Source of the DNA: Cytophagales bacterium WSM2-2
GTDB taxonomy: Bacteria; Bacteroidota; Bacteroidia; Cytophagales; Cyclobacteriaceae
Reading direction: 5' to 3'
DNA: 64,000 bases
Assembly: GCA_015472025.1 (NCBI GenBank)
Contig: BNHL01000001.1
Location: forward strand, 4,948,001 to 5,012,000
In this document: piece after piece, positions 26,268 to 36,026 of the stretch
How positions within the stretch are numbered: the first letter of the stretch is position 1
Layout: each line of letters begins with the position of its first letter
Made by a program: the position numbers and the translations under genes
The notes under the pieces: model-generated
Database searches by the model: none
Told to the model about the DNA's origin: nothing
What the model saw: the letters and a program-made list of their open reading frames with translations, nothing else

Positions 26268-27512
26268 ATGCGGCTTTCAACGATTTGTATTGTCTTTTAT
26301 TTAAGTGCCTTAGTTGCGAAAGGCCAAACCATTTACTCTATTCAGGGAGCCCTTGCCTCTGCACGCATCAACAATCCCTTTCTCAAAACGGAAGGGTATA
26401 ATGTAAACATTGCCCAGGGCGATGTGATTACTTCCAAGCTGAGACCCAATCCAATTCTGAACAATCAAACGCTGCAGCTAGCCAGTTCAACCTACTATCA
26501 GAAGGGAACAGAGTGGAGTTCAGCCGTCAACCGGCAGGTATGGTGGCAGCTCACCAAGCCCATTCAGCTTCCCGCCTACCGGAAGTCGAAAATTGAATTT
26601 GCAAATCAAAATCTTAAGCTGGTACAACAAGGCTATGGTGAAACGGTCAGGAAGTTTTCCTTTGACGCAGCCAACCAGTGGCTGGAAACCTGGATCATCG
26701 AGTCGCGACTGGACTTGCTCCAACAGGCATACACCAATATTGACAGCCTTGTAAAAATAAACCGGGCCCGGCTTCGCAACCAGGTTATTACGCAAACTGA
26801 TCTCATGAGAACTCAGTTGTTGCAAGAGCAATACAATCTTCAATTGATCAACGCACAAAAGGATTTGCGTATCGCCATACAAAGTCTAAAGTTTTTCATT
26901 GGAACTTCTGACAGCATTGACGTTGATATCAAGGCGCCTATCGAGACGATAAAGGTTCCAAATTCTATTGACTCGCTTTACAATGACGCACTCACCAACC
27001 GCAATGACATCCTTGCGGCGAAGAGCAATATCCAGGTAGCTGAGAGCAATATGAAATTACAGAAGGCATTCGTGCTCCCACAACCTGAATTGGGAGTTAT
27101 CTGGAACCCGCAAAATACTGTGCCCTATCTTGGTTTTTTTGGAACACTGCGCCTTCCAATCCTGGACCGTAACCAGGGTGAGCGTGAAAAATCAAAATAC
27201 CTTCAGTTGCAAGCAGAGCAAAATCTTAAAGCAACTCAATTGCAGTTGCGTACTGAAGTGCAGGCTGCATTTCAGGCATACCGTGTTGAGAGAGAAAATC
27301 TGAAGAAGTACGAAAACATTTTAAACCAATCTCAAACCGTGCTCGACAATGTCAAATATTCCTATGTAAAAGGAGGAACCACGATTATCGATTTTCTCGA
27401 TGCTCAGCGCAGTTGGTTTGATACGCATCAACTCTATCTCAACCAGTTGCTGTCCTATCATCAAAGCTATATTCGCCTGTTGTTTGTTACCGGAATTATT
27501 AATCAAATGTAG
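26268..27512 (+). CDS. TolC-family outer-membrane efflux channel (CusC/CzcC type)
   Basis: From the ATG at 26268 the product has 414 residues with a signal peptide (MRLSTICIVFYLSALVAKGQ). It has two outer-membrane-efflux repeats of long amphipathic helices, for example ARINNPFLKTEGYNVNIAQGDV and the C-terminal GGTTIIDFLDAQRS pattern characteristic of TolC proteins. The outer-membrane duct would pair with the adaptor (27516) and RND pump (28863) that follow with little or no gap. The genes are in the order C-B-DUF190-A, and the pump sequence points to heavy-metal export. The first in-frame ATG at 26229 would add a non-signal stretch and is unlikely. Confidence 0.9.
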   Translation: MRLSTICIVFYLSALVAKGQTIYSIQGALASARINNPFLKTEGYNVNIAQGDVITSKLRPNPILNNQTLQLASSTYYQKGTEWSSAVNRQVWWQLTKPIQLPAYRKSKIEFANQNLKLVQQGYGETVRKFSFDAANQWLETWIIESRLDLLQQAYTNIDSLVKINRARLRNQVITQTDLMRTQLLQEQYNLQLINAQKDLRIAIQSLKFFIGTSDSIDVDIKAPIETIKVPNSIDSLYNDALTNRNDILAAKSNIQVAESNMKLQKAFVLPQPELGVIWNPQNTVPYLGFFGTLRLPILDRNQGEREKSKYLQLQAEQNLKATQLQLRTEVQAAFQAYRVERENLKKYENILNQSQTVLDNVKYSYVKGGTTIIDFLDAQRSWFDTHQLYLNQLLSYHQSYIRLLFVTGIINQM

Positions 27513-27515
27513 ATC

Positions 27516-28523
27516 ATGCAAAAGCTCACCTTTTTTTTATTGGCGCTTTTAATTCTTGCTGGCTGTGGTGGAAAAGATCATCAGACTGGCACATTGCAGG
27601 TGATTAAGCCGAATGTGACTGACAATGGACGGCTGATTAAGTTCATGGACAAAAAGACCGCTGATTTTTTCAGTTGCCAAGCCATCGGATCTTCGCAGTT
27701 GTTTGCTAACCTGACGGCACCCGCACATGTGGCAGCGACATTGATCCCTTCACAGGAAAATGCAAGTCAAAACCTGGTCTTGTTTGACAATCCCGAACTG
27801 ACATCAAATTATACGCAGCTTTTGCAGCACCTGGCGAATATCAACCAAATTCAGAATGTCACCATTAAGCAGCGTAAGATTGAATTGGATCGCGCCAAAG
27901 ATCTTCAACAGCACGGTGCTGCTTCCGGGCGTGAGGTGCTGGAAGCGCAAACTGCACTGGCACTGGAAGAAACCAACCTGATCAATGAGAAAGCTGCAAA
28001 CCTGGAACACGAGGCTAAATTGAAATTGGGTGGATTTGACCCGGATGGCTTGCGTAAAGCAGGTAGCAAAACGGTTTGGGCTCTTTGCGATCTGCCAGAA
28101 AACCAGTTGAGTAAAATCAATGTAGGTAATCTATGCCAGATCACGTTCAATTCCTTCCCTAATGACGTATTCAACGGAAGAATTGAAAGCATTGGAGACG
28201 TTGTTGACTTTACTACTCGCATGGTCAAAGTAAGAATTGTCATCACTAATCCTGACGGAAGACTTAAAGCTGGCATGTTTGGTACTGCCCGTTTTGGACT
28301 TGACCAGGGAAAATTCCTTGCTGTTCCCAAGAGTGCATTGATCACTGTTATGGGCAAGGATTATGTTTTTGTCAAAAACAGCGACCTTGAATTCGAACGC
28401 AGGGAAGTAGCCGCGGGGCAACAGGCTAATGGCAACATCATTATTTTCAGCGGGATCACGGACAAAGATCAAGTGGTAGTGAAAGGAGCCATGCAACTGA
28501 AGGGACTGTCTTTCGGGTATTGA
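27516..28523 (+). CDS. RND efflux periplasmic adaptor (HlyD/CusB-like lipoprotein)
   Basis: The 335-residue lipoprotein has an N-terminal lipobox (ILAGC) and the membrane-fusion-protein plan. A short coiled-coil hairpin lies at about 105-170 (KIELDRAKDLQQHGAASGREVLEAQTALAL). A beta-barrel domain with SIGDVVDFTTRMVKVRI follows, then a membrane-proximal domain ending GAMQLKGLSFGY. It bridges the RND pump and the outer-membrane channel. It starts 3 bases after the TolC-like gene, and its stop overlaps the first possible start of the DUF190 gene. At 335 residues it is short for a CusB-type adaptor, and no extra metal-binding N-terminal domain is seen. Confidence 0.9.
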   Translation: MQKLTFFLLALLILAGCGGKDHQTGTLQVIKPNVTDNGRLIKFMDKKTADFFSCQAIGSSQLFANLTAPAHVAATLIPSQENASQNLVLFDNPELTSNYTQLLQHLANINQIQNVTIKQRKIELDRAKDLQQHGAASGREVLEAQTALALEETNLINEKAANLEHEAKLKLGGFDPDGLRKAGSKTVWALCDLPENQLSKINVGNLCQITFNSFPNDVFNGRIESIGDVVDFTTRMVKVRIVITNPDGRLKAGMFGTARFGLDQGKFLAVPKSALITVMGKDYVFVKNSDLEFERREVAAGQQANGNIIIFSGITDKDQVVVKGAMQLKGLSFGY

Positions 28524-28552
28524 GTGAATTTAATTTTCTTAAAAATAGCATC

Positions 28553-28855
28553 ATGAAACAGGCCAGCATCTTCTTCGACAAGGACAAGTACTTTAACGAC
28601 AAACCCATGGCAGACTACCTGATGGAATTTCTGGTCGATCAAAAAGTAATTGGCGCCACCGTCTTCAGAGGTGAGGCAGGTTTTGGTGAAAATCAGCAAA
28701 TCAAAAGGCCGGGGCAATTATTTTCATTTGATGAGCCCCCTATGGTCATCACTTTCGTGGATAACGATGAGCGGGTAACAAAGGCGCTTACCGCATTAAG
28801 GAAAAAAGTAAAATCTGGCTTCATTGTAGTAAGTCAGGTAGAGATTTGGAAATAG
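28553..28855 (+). CDS. DUF190 (PII-like) protein inside efflux operon
   Basis: The 100-residue product from the ATG at 28553 (an in-frame TTG at 28520 is an alternative) matches DUF190. It has the N-terminal strand KQASIFFDKDKYFNDKPMADYL, the GATVFRGEAGFG turn, and the C-terminal SGFIVVSQVEIWK strand. DUF190 proteins have a PII/GlnB-like ferredoxin fold and often occur beside CrcB fluoride channels or metal transporters. Here it lies between the adaptor and pump genes of a heavy-metal RND operon, so it may sense or regulate. Its ligand is unknown. Confidence 0.9.
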   Translation: MKQASIFFDKDKYFNDKPMADYLMEFLVDQKVIGATVFRGEAGFGENQQIKRPGQLFSFDEPPMVITFVDNDERVTKALTALRKKVKSGFIVVSQVEIWK

Positions 28856-28862
28856 AAAAAGC

Positions 28863-31800
28863 ATGATCCGCGGACTCCTCATTTTTTCACTCACCAATCG
28901 CTGGATGGTTATTGCTTTTGCAGTAATCATTTCCGGCATCGGTCTTTGGTGTTTTCAGCAATTAAAGATTGAGGCCTATCCGGACATCGCAGACACGAAC
29001 GTTATCGTCATTGCCAAATACAACGGGCGAGCTGCTGAAGAAGTAGAACTGCAGGTAACTATCCCCATTGAAAGAGCTCTTAACAACGTTCCGCGAGTTC
29101 TGGATAGAAGGAGCCGCACGATTTTCGGACTCTCAGTAGTTCAACTCACTTTTGAAGACGGAACGAACGATTATTTCGCCCGTCAACAAGTATTAGAACG
29201 TCTCGCCAGTGCTGAATTGCCGGACGGAGTGAAACCGGAACTCGCTCCATTAACAACTGCCGTGGGTGAAATCCTGCGCTATGTAGTCGACGCGCCACCT
29301 ACATTCAGTCCTACAGAAGTCCGGGATATGCAGGACTGGGTGATCCGACCTTTCTTGCTGCAGGTACGAGGCATCGCTGACATCGCCACTTTTGGAGGAC
29401 CAATTAAGCAATTCCAGATACTCACCTCACCAGAACGACTTAGAAAATACGGTATCAATCTGCAAGATGTAATCACTGCTGTTGAACGCAATAACCTTAA
29501 CAGCGGTGGAAATGTGATCGAACGAGGAGGACAGGGTTTTGCCGTGCGAGGACTTGGCGCTATTAAATCTGAATCAGACATAGACAACATTGTTCTCACC
29601 TCCGTGAATGGAGTTCCCGTTTTCATTCGTGATGTTGCTTCTGTAGAAATTGCACCTCCACCCCCATCGGGAATTTTAGGTTACAATTTCAAAGCGGAAC
29701 GACTTGAAAGCAACAGCGGAACGGAAGGTATCATCCTGCTTCGCAGAGGAGAAAATCCCAGCGAAGTATTGAAGCTCGTCAAGGACAAGATTAAAGTAAT
29801 GGAAGAAAACGAGCTTCCTGAAGGCGTGAGAATAAAACTCCTTTACGACCGAAGCTTCCTTATCAATCATTCACTCGAAACCGTGGGCGAAACATTGTTT
29901 GCCGGTGTTTCTATTGTGGTCATCATACTGGTTTTCTTCCTCGGAAGTGTTCGCTCGGCATTGGTGGTAGCACTCACCATTCCATTTGCATTGCTGTTTG
30001 CATTTATACTAATGAAAATGGCTGGTATTCCAGCGAACCTTCTTTCGTTGGGCGCCATCGATTTTGGTATTATCGTTGACGGAGCTTGTATTATGGCCGA
30101 ACATCTCATTCGAAAATACCGTAATGCGACCCAGGAAGAAAAGGAACAGGGCATTATAAAGATTACGCTTTTGTCGGCACAGGAAGTTGGTCGTGAAATA
30201 TTCTTTTCGATCACCATCATCATGCTGGCTTATATGCCTATTCTTACGATGACACGCGTGGAAGGCAAGCTATTTTCACCAATGGCGCTTACACTTGCAT
30301 TTGCTGTGATCGGATCCATGCTGTGCGCACTTACACTTATTCCGGTCTTGATTTCCTTTGCTTATAAAAAAGCGATCTCCAACCCCGATAAGCCGGTACC
30401 TCATCGTAAAAACATTGTACTCAACTGGATCGAAGAGAAATACGAGAGTTTTTTACAGATCATGTTGGGATTTCCAAAGACCGTAGTCATCGTGTCATTC
30501 ATCGTGGTAGCGGCTATGATCTCCATGGCAGGCAGGCTTGGCACAGAATTCTTGCCAGAGCTTGATGAAGGATCTATTTTCCTTCGCTGTTTTATGCCCG
30601 CCGGAGTCACCATCCAGGAAAATGCGAAGATCGCTCCACAAATCCGTGAGATCATTGCAAAGTACCCTCCTATCGACTATGTCATTACACAAACCGGTCG
30701 CAATGACGATGGCACAGACCCTTTTCCTACGAATCGTACCGAGATCCTGGTAGGACTAAAGGAATACAAACTCTGGAGTGATACGATCAAAAAGAAGGAG
30801 CTTGTCACACTGATTCAAACTGATTTGCAAAATCACTTTCCTGGTGCATTCTTTTCCACTGGTCAACCAATCATTGACCAGGTGATGGAAATTGTGACGG
30901 GTAGTGCCGCAGACCTCGCCATCTCTGTGGTAGGTGACAGTCTTGAATTCATGCGAACCAAAGCTGACAGTATTGCTGATATTGTTCGAAATACTTCCGG
31001 TGCTGTGGCCGTCAATATTGAACAAGAAGGAGAACAAGCTCAACTTGCTATTAATATCAAACGTGAAAATGCCGCGCGGTTTGGCATCAATATAAGTGAC
31101 ATCCAGGGAATGATTGAGGCTGCTATCGGAGGCAAGATCATTTCGAAAGTGTATGATGGAACCAAGCGCTACGACATTGTAGCCCGTTTCCTTCCGGAAA
31201 GCAGGAATACCGTGGAGGCCATCAAGAATCTTCAGGTCCCATCAGCTAGTGGTGCATTTATACCTATGAACCAATTGGCAGATATCAGCTACGTAGAAGG
31301 CCAAACCAATATCTATCGCATTAACGGCAAGCGAATGGTGACGGTACGCACAAACATCCGCGGCCGCGATCAGGGAGGTTTTGTTGCTGAAGTCGGTAGT
31401 AAGATTAACAAGTCAGTGCACATCCCGAAAGGATATAAAGTGATCTACGGTGGGCAATATGAAAACCTGGAACGTGCAGGCAAGCAACTTTCGATTACAA
31501 TACCACTAACTATTTTGCTCGTAGGGGCTTTGCTATTCTCTCTCTTTAAAAATACCCGGCATACCCTCGTGACGATGTCGTGTATCTCATTCGCCCTTGG
31601 CGGTGGAATTTTTGCACTGATCCTGCGTGGCTACCATTTCAATGTATCAGCCGGAGTTGGCTTTGTTTCAATCTTCGGTATTTCAGTGATGGCGGGCGTG
31701 TTGCTCATGTCAGCGATCAAACGCAATGAAGAGATTCATCAGGGCTCACTTAAGCAAATTGTGATCATAGCTTCCGGTGAACAGCTTCGGGCTATACTTT

Positions 31801-32018
31801 CTATCCTGGTTGTAGCCATCGTGGGATTAGTTCCCGCTGCAATTAGTACTGGCATCGGCTCAGATGTCCAGCGTCCGCTGGCTACTGTAATCATCGGAGG
31901 GCTTACCAGCACGCTCATCTTCGCTCCCATTGTTATTCCTCCTCTTTTCTATCTGACAGAAAGAAAACGATTCGAAGCTGAACACGGACCTAACGGCACC
32001 ACGCAGCAGACCGCATAA
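28863..32018 (+). CDS. CusA/CzcA family heavy-metal efflux RND pump
   Basis: The 1051-residue inner-membrane pump has twelve membrane segments and two large periplasmic loops. The opening RGLLIFSLTNRWMVIAFAVIISG, the FGLSVVQLTFEDGTNDYFARQQV porter segment and the AYPDIADTNV region are typical of the heavy-metal RND subfamily. In the fourth membrane segment, LGAIDFGIIVDGACIMAEHL keeps the two Asp and the Glu that relay protons in CzcA-type pumps. The metal is probably a divalent or monovalent cation such as cobalt, zinc, copper or silver; the sequence alone does not say which. It follows the DUF190 gene by 7 bases and is last in the operon. Confidence 0.96.
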   Translation: MIRGLLIFSLTNRWMVIAFAVIISGIGLWCFQQLKIEAYPDIADTNVIVIAKYNGRAAEEVELQVTIPIERALNNVPRVLDRRSRTIFGLSVVQLTFEDGTNDYFARQQVLERLASAELPDGVKPELAPLTTAVGEILRYVVDAPPTFSPTEVRDMQDWVIRPFLLQVRGIADIATFGGPIKQFQILTSPERLRKYGINLQDVITAVERNNLNSGGNVIERGGQGFAVRGLGAIKSESDIDNIVLTSVNGVPVFIRDVASVEIAPPPPSGILGYNFKAERLESNSGTEGIILLRRGENPSEVLKLVKDKIKVMEENELPEGVRIKLLYDRSFLINHSLETVGETLFAGVSIVVIILVFFLGSVRSALVVALTIPFALLFAFILMKMAGIPANLLSLGAIDFGIIVDGACIMAEHLIRKYRNATQEEKEQGIIKITLLSAQEVGREIFFSITIIMLAYMPILTMTRVEGKLFSPMALTLAFAVIGSMLCALTLIPVLISFAYKKAISNPDKPVPHRKNIVLNWIEEKYESFLQIMLGFPKTVVIVSFIVVAAMISMAGRLGTEFLPELDEGSIFLRCFMPAGVTIQENAKIAPQIREIIAKYPPIDYVITQTGRNDDGTDPFPTNRTEILVGLKEYKLWSDTIKKKELVTLIQTDLQNHFPGAFFSTGQPIIDQVMEIVTGSAADLAISVVGDSLEFMRTKADSIADIVRNTSGAVAVNIEQEGEQAQLAINIKRENAARFGINISDIQGMIEAAIGGKIISKVYDGTKRYDIVARFLPESRNTVEAIKNLQVPSASGAFIPMNQLADISYVEGQTNIYRINGKRMVTVRTNIRGRDQGGFVAEVGSKINKSVHIPKGYKVIYGGQYENLERAGKQLSITIPLTILLVGALLFSLFKNTRHTLVTMSCISFALGGGIFALILRGYHFNVSAGVGFVSIFGISVMAGVLLMSAIKRNEEIHQGSLKQIVIIASGEQLRAILSILVVAIVGLVPAAISTGIGSDVQRPLATVIIGGLTSTLIFAPIVIPPLFYLTERKRFEAEHGPNGTTQQTA

Positions 32019-32207
32019 TCATCGCCCCAAGCCCCAAGTCAATTTTCGCATAGTTAGTTTTTTGCATCACGAAAGTGACGTGAGAACTTTACGTTCAACA
32101 AAAGAAATAAGTCTGATCAATAAGTCATCAGCACGAAATCATCGAATAAGCAAAACTATTTCTCAAACAGGCACATCACAAAAGCATAATTACTTAAACC
32201 GAAAATT

Positions 32208-33281
32208 ATGAAACGCTTTTTTGTTGTTTGTGTGTTGGCTGTTGTTTGTGTTGTCATGACCTCGTGTCCTCCAGGCCCTGGTGATGGTTTATTGATTGGT
32301 ACTTGGAGTAAACTCATTGACTTTGAAGGAGATCCAAGAAGTGGGGCGGTGGCATTTGTTATTAACGGTTACGCTTACGTAGGTACCGGCTACAATGCAA
32401 AGTCATCTTCATCGTTGCGCGACTTCTGGAGATTTGATCCGATGAATAGTACTTGGGAAAAGGTCTCTGACTTACCAGGTGCTCCACGAGTCTATGCAGT
32501 GGCGTTCGCGTTGAATGGAAAAGGTTACGTGGGTACGGGAACGACTGATAACTTCACTGGTCTCAGCGATTTCTATGAATTCAGTCCCGATGCCGTTGAT
32601 CCGATAACCAACTCAATCGGGACGTGGAGAAAAATCGCCAATTTTCCGGGAGAGCGGTACGGAGCCGTTGCATTTACAATTAAGAATCGGGCATTCGTTG
32701 GTACGGGCACTGATGCCAAAGACAATACCTACAGCGATATCTGGGAGTATGACGCAACTGCCAATCAGTGGATCAAAAGGAATAGTATCATCGGCTCCAA
32801 GCGTGCTTACTCTTTCGTAATGACTATCAATGATTACGTTTACATTGGCGGTGGAGTCAGCGAAGGAAGTGTCATTCCGGATTTTGCACGTTTTGATATC
32901 AATGTGCTGGGTAGTGGACAACCTTGGACGGCATTAAACCCGCTCACAGGTAAAAATGCAGGAGGTAGCCCGATTCCACAACCTTCGGCTCGCTCCCTGG
33001 CATCCGCGTTTAGCATTGGAAATTTCGGCTACTTAAGCTGCGGCAGTTATTCGAATATAAGCGGGGCATCGAGTGACACCTGGCAATACGACCCGTTAAA
33101 TGATTCGTGGAAAAAGTGCTCTTCATTTTCCGACAGCACCCCATACAAAGGAGCTCCGCGCAATTCTGCTGTGGCATTCACTATTGATACTCCTTCAGGT
33201 ACATTAGGCTATGTGGCGACCGGTGGCACTTCTGGCTTGAGACTGGAGGATCTTTGGGTGTTTAATCCTATTGGAAATTAG
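32208..33281 (+). CDS. Kelch-repeat beta-propeller lipoprotein
   Basis: The 357-residue product has a lipoprotein signal (VVMTSC at about 18-23). The rest is a beta-propeller of about six Kelch blades, each with a run like GSKRAYSFVMTINDYVYIGGG followed by WEYDATANQWIK. Kelch propellers bind proteins or sugars. No enzymatic domain is attached. There is a 190-base gap to the efflux operon upstream and no obvious operon partner downstream, where a strong hairpin and a tRNA gene in opposite orientation follow. Confidence 0.9.
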   Translation: MKRFFVVCVLAVVCVVMTSCPPGPGDGLLIGTWSKLIDFEGDPRSGAVAFVINGYAYVGTGYNAKSSSSLRDFWRFDPMNSTWEKVSDLPGAPRVYAVAFALNGKGYVGTGTTDNFTGLSDFYEFSPDAVDPITNSIGTWRKIANFPGERYGAVAFTIKNRAFVGTGTDAKDNTYSDIWEYDATANQWIKRNSIIGSKRAYSFVMTINDYVYIGGGVSEGSVIPDFARFDINVLGSGQPWTALNPLTGKNAGGSPIPQPSARSLASAFSIGNFGYLSCGSYSNISGASSDTWQYDPLNDSWKKCSSFSDSTPYKGAPRNSAVAFTIDTPSGTLGYVATGGTSGLRLEDLWVFNPIGN

Positions 33282-33303
33282 CATTTGAACTGGAGCTAAA
33301 ATA

Positions 33304-33330
33304 AAAATGCAGCTAAAGTAGCTGCATTTT
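33304..33330. terminator. Bidirectional hairpin between Kelch gene and tRNA-Thr
   Basis: A perfect 12-bp inverted repeat (AAAATGCAGCTA / TAGCTGCATTTT, three-base loop) with A-runs and T-runs at its ends can terminate transcription from both sides: the Kelch gene on plus and tRNA-Thr on minus. Confidence 0.85.
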
Positions 33331-33331
33331 G

Positions 33332-33404
<73 letters not shown>

Positions 33405-33457
33405 TTTTACCCATCAATTTTGCTTTAAAATGAGGATGAATACCTTAAAATGAGGTG

Positions 33458-33488
33458 CAAAAATAAAGGAAGTTAGCGGCAATCCAAA
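33458..33488 (-). promoter_or_regulatory. Bacteroidota-type promoter for tRNA-Thr
   Basis: On the minus strand TTTG, a 19-base spacer and TATTTTTG fit the TTTG-N19-TAnnTTTG consensus closely. It lies 54 bases upstream of the tRNA 5' end. The -33 element is just past the stop codon of the DUF349 gene. An 11-base direct repeat (TTAAAATGAGG at 33425-33435 and 33445-33455, 20-base period) lies between this box and the tRNA. Confidence 0.7.
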
Positions 33489-33492
33489 TGTT

Positions 33493-35358
33493 TTAGACCG
33501 AAGCCTGCAACATTTGAAGCTGTTTTTTCAGGTGAAGTATTTCATCATCAGCCTGCCTGATTTTAGCATTGAATTCCTCTTTCATTTTCTCGGCATTTTT
33601 AGAGCGGCCAAAGAACTCAAGGTTATTGCGCAGTGTGGCAATATCATTTTCGGCCCTGGCAATTTGCTTGCGCAAATGATGCTCCTTATGATGAATCTTC
33701 TTCTCGCCCTGAGGGCTCTGCTTCATGCTATTCAGACGTACTTCAAAAGCAGCCTGATCACGCTCTTCAGTACCAAGGTCCGGCAATGCAGCGATGGCTT
33801 TATCGAGTGTTTCAGTAAAACGGCTCTTTACAGAATTGACAGCACGCTTAGGCACAAAGCCGATATTCATGAATTGACTCTGAAGTTCTTTCACTTGCTG
33901 TAGTGAACCGGCTTTCTCTTCTGCTATTTTCTCAAGCAAAGCAATGATTGCCTCTTTCTTCTCGAGGTTTGCTTTTTGCTCGGACAATTCCTTGTCGTTG
34001 GATACTCTGCGATGTTCAAAGAAATGATCGCATGCTTCCTTAAACTGCTGAAATATCTTCTCACGGTATTTCTCTGGAACTGTACCTATCTCCTTCCACT
34101 TTACCTGGAGCTCCTTAAGTTCATTGGATGCGTTTTCCCAATCGGTGCTATCCTTTAATTCAACAGCACGATTGAGTATTTCCGTCTTCAATTGAAGATT
34201 TTTTGCGCGCTCACCATCAAGTTGTTTGAAGAACACGCTCTTGTTGTGAAAGAATGTCTTGAATGCGGCCCAGAATTTTTTATTCACTTCACGCATTTTA
34301 GAGCGTGGCACTCCACCGACCGCCTCCCAGCGCTTTTGTAATTCTATGACATCTTTTGTCTTCTGGTTCCACTCTTTGATACTGTCCGACTGAAACGTAG
34401 CATAAGCCACTATCTCTTCGTTAATTTTTTCCTTCTGAACGAGGTTAGCCTGAAACTCCTGCTGAAGGTCTGCAACGAAAGAATCGCGCTTGGCGTAGAT
34501 CGCATCCGATGCAGTTTTGAACTTCTGCCATACAGCTTCTTTTTCTTCCATTGGCACTGGGCCGATGTGACGAAATTCGTGATGCAGTTCATTCAATTCC
34601 TTCACGGCAGCACTAATCTTCGATTCGGCCAACAACTTTTCTGCCCTGGCACACAGGTCGTACTTCAGCTCAAGGTTCTTTCTGCGGTCAAGTTCTTTCA
34701 GTTCAAAATAGATACTCCGCTGATCATAGAAGCGGTCAACGAGGGCATTGTAGTTCGCCCACAGTGTCTTCATGTGCGCCTGGGGCACAGGCCCGACTGC
34801 CTTCCACTCTTTTTCAATTTCTTTGAATTGGCGCAGGGTATGTTCGGTATCTTCACTATCAACTAACTGACGCAGGGTCTCAAGGATATTATTCTTTGTG
34901 AATAGGTTAGTATTCTTTTGCTCCTCCAGTTCCCTGAAATGACGTTGACGGTTGTCACGAATTGATTTCAGATAGATGTCGAATGCGATATCCCATTCAT
35001 CACCTTTGTATTGAAAATCATCTTCATTGCCTCCATCCAGCTTGAAGCGGGCAAGGGCTTCGGCTTTTTCACGATTTCTTATTTCGTCAAAAAGAGGTTT
35101 GACCTCACGAATGATTTCATCCGCTTTCTTAAAGTCATTTTTAGATGCAGCCTCTTTCAGGAGCCCGACAAATTCCTGTTTGCCTAGATTGGAATAATCG
35201 ATTGGCTTTGCATCATGCAATTCCACTTCTTCGACCTTATCATCGTGCAAAGCATAAGAATGATCATCGCCCGGAATGGATATTCCATTGGCTTTTGAAG
35301 GTTCGATCCCTTCTAAAACTGCCTCATTCTCTTCGCGCAACTCGCTCCCGTTTTCCAT
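33493..35358 (-). CDS. DUF349 repeat protein
   Basis: The 621-residue, largely helical, highly charged protein has five DUF349-type repeats. Each ends in a W/F-K/R-x-h/V/I-G-x-V-P motif: KEWKAVGPVPQ, HHEFRHIGPVPM, KRWEAVGGVPR, VKWKEIGTVPE and SQFMNIGFVPK. Spacing of about 75 residues suggests tandem helical-bundle units. The first 70 residues are acidic. A C-terminal coiled coil follows, rich in Lys and Glu. Members are widespread in Bacteroidota and Actinobacteria but have no known biochemical function. The gene precedes tRNA-Thr and follows yqgE on the same strand by 34 bases. Confidence 0.93.
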   Translation of the reverse strand: MENGSELREENEAVLEGIEPSKANGISIPGDDHSYALHDDKVEEVELHDAKPIDYSNLGKQEFVGLLKEAASKNDFKKADEIIREVKPLFDEIRNREKAEALARFKLDGGNEDDFQYKGDEWDIAFDIYLKSIRDNRQRHFRELEEQKNTNLFTKNNILETLRQLVDSEDTEHTLRQFKEIEKEWKAVGPVPQAHMKTLWANYNALVDRFYDQRSIYFELKELDRRKNLELKYDLCARAEKLLAESKISAAVKELNELHHEFRHIGPVPMEEKEAVWQKFKTASDAIYAKRDSFVADLQQEFQANLVQKEKINEEIVAYATFQSDSIKEWNQKTKDVIELQKRWEAVGGVPRSKMREVNKKFWAAFKTFFHNKSVFFKQLDGERAKNLQLKTEILNRAVELKDSTDWENASNELKELQVKWKEIGTVPEKYREKIFQQFKEACDHFFEHRRVSNDKELSEQKANLEKKEAIIALLEKIAEEKAGSLQQVKELQSQFMNIGFVPKRAVNSVKSRFTETLDKAIAALPDLGTEERDQAAFEVRLNSMKQSPQGEKKIHHKEHHLRKQIARAENDIATLRNNLEFFGRSKNAEKMKEEFNAKIRQADDEILHLKKQLQMLQASV

Positions 35359-35392
35359 CTCAGTTGTAAATTATAAAGGTACTTAATTTGGT

Positions 35393-35968
35393 TCAATTCA
35401 TTGTCGGATCAACGGGGTAATTCGCGTACATTGAGAACCTACCCCCCATTTCGCGTAACGTTTTCTTCCACATTTGTTCAGCACTGGTTTCAAAAATTAA
35501 CTCCTGGGTAACTTTGCCACTCACAATCCACGAGTTCTGTTCAAGCTCATCGTCTAGTTGGCCATATGACCAGCCACTGTAACCAAGGAAAAATTTAATA
35601 TCACTCAAATCAAGCTGCTGCGCATTCATTTTCTGAATTACATCTTCAAACTCACCTCCCCAATAAATACCATTCCCCAATTCAATCGCGCCTTCCACAT
35701 CTGCACAACGGTGGATGTAGTGCAAAGTGTCTTGTTGCACCGGTCCGCCAACACCCACTGGATTTTCAAAAACCTCTAACTCCGAAATCAACTCCCCCAG
35801 TTTGGAGTGAGACGGCCTATTCAAAATAAAACCAATCGTTCCTTCATCATTATGCTCGCACAGCAGGATAATGGTTCGTTCGAAATTGGGATCCGGCAAG
35901 TAAGGTTCCGAAATAAGCAGGCGCCCCGACTCAGGTTTAAGCTTGTTTTTATATTCGAAAAAATCCAT
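35393..35968 (-). CDS. YqgE/AlgH family protein
   Basis: The 191-residue protein matches the UPF0301 (YqgE/AlgH) family from start to end. It has the N-terminal GRLLISEPYLPDPNFERTIILLCEHN, the GFILNRP motif, GGPVQQDTLHYIH, and the FLGYSGWSYGQLDDE segment. Function is not established; an alginate-regulation role is described in Pseudomonas. The gene precedes the DUF349 gene on the same strand and is divergent from pdxH across an 89-base gap. Confidence 0.95.
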   Translation of the reverse strand: MDFFEYKNKLKPESGRLLISEPYLPDPNFERTIILLCEHNDEGTIGFILNRPSHSKLGELISELEVFENPVGVGGPVQQDTLHYIHRCADVEGAIELGNGIYWGGEFEDVIQKMNAQQLDLSDIKFFLGYSGWSYGQLDDELEQNSWIVSGKVTQELIFETSAEQMWKKTLREMGGRFSMYANYPVDPTMN

Positions 35969-36026
35969 CCCCGTAGTAAAAACGTCAGTAAATTGGCAAA
36001 GGTTTTAACACCTTCTAATCCCAAAT

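Noticed and set aside
33425..33455. Possible integration site beside tRNA-Thr, suggested by the direct repeat
   Set aside because: No integrase, no tRNA fragment copy and no island boundary are visible; both flanks are housekeeping genes.
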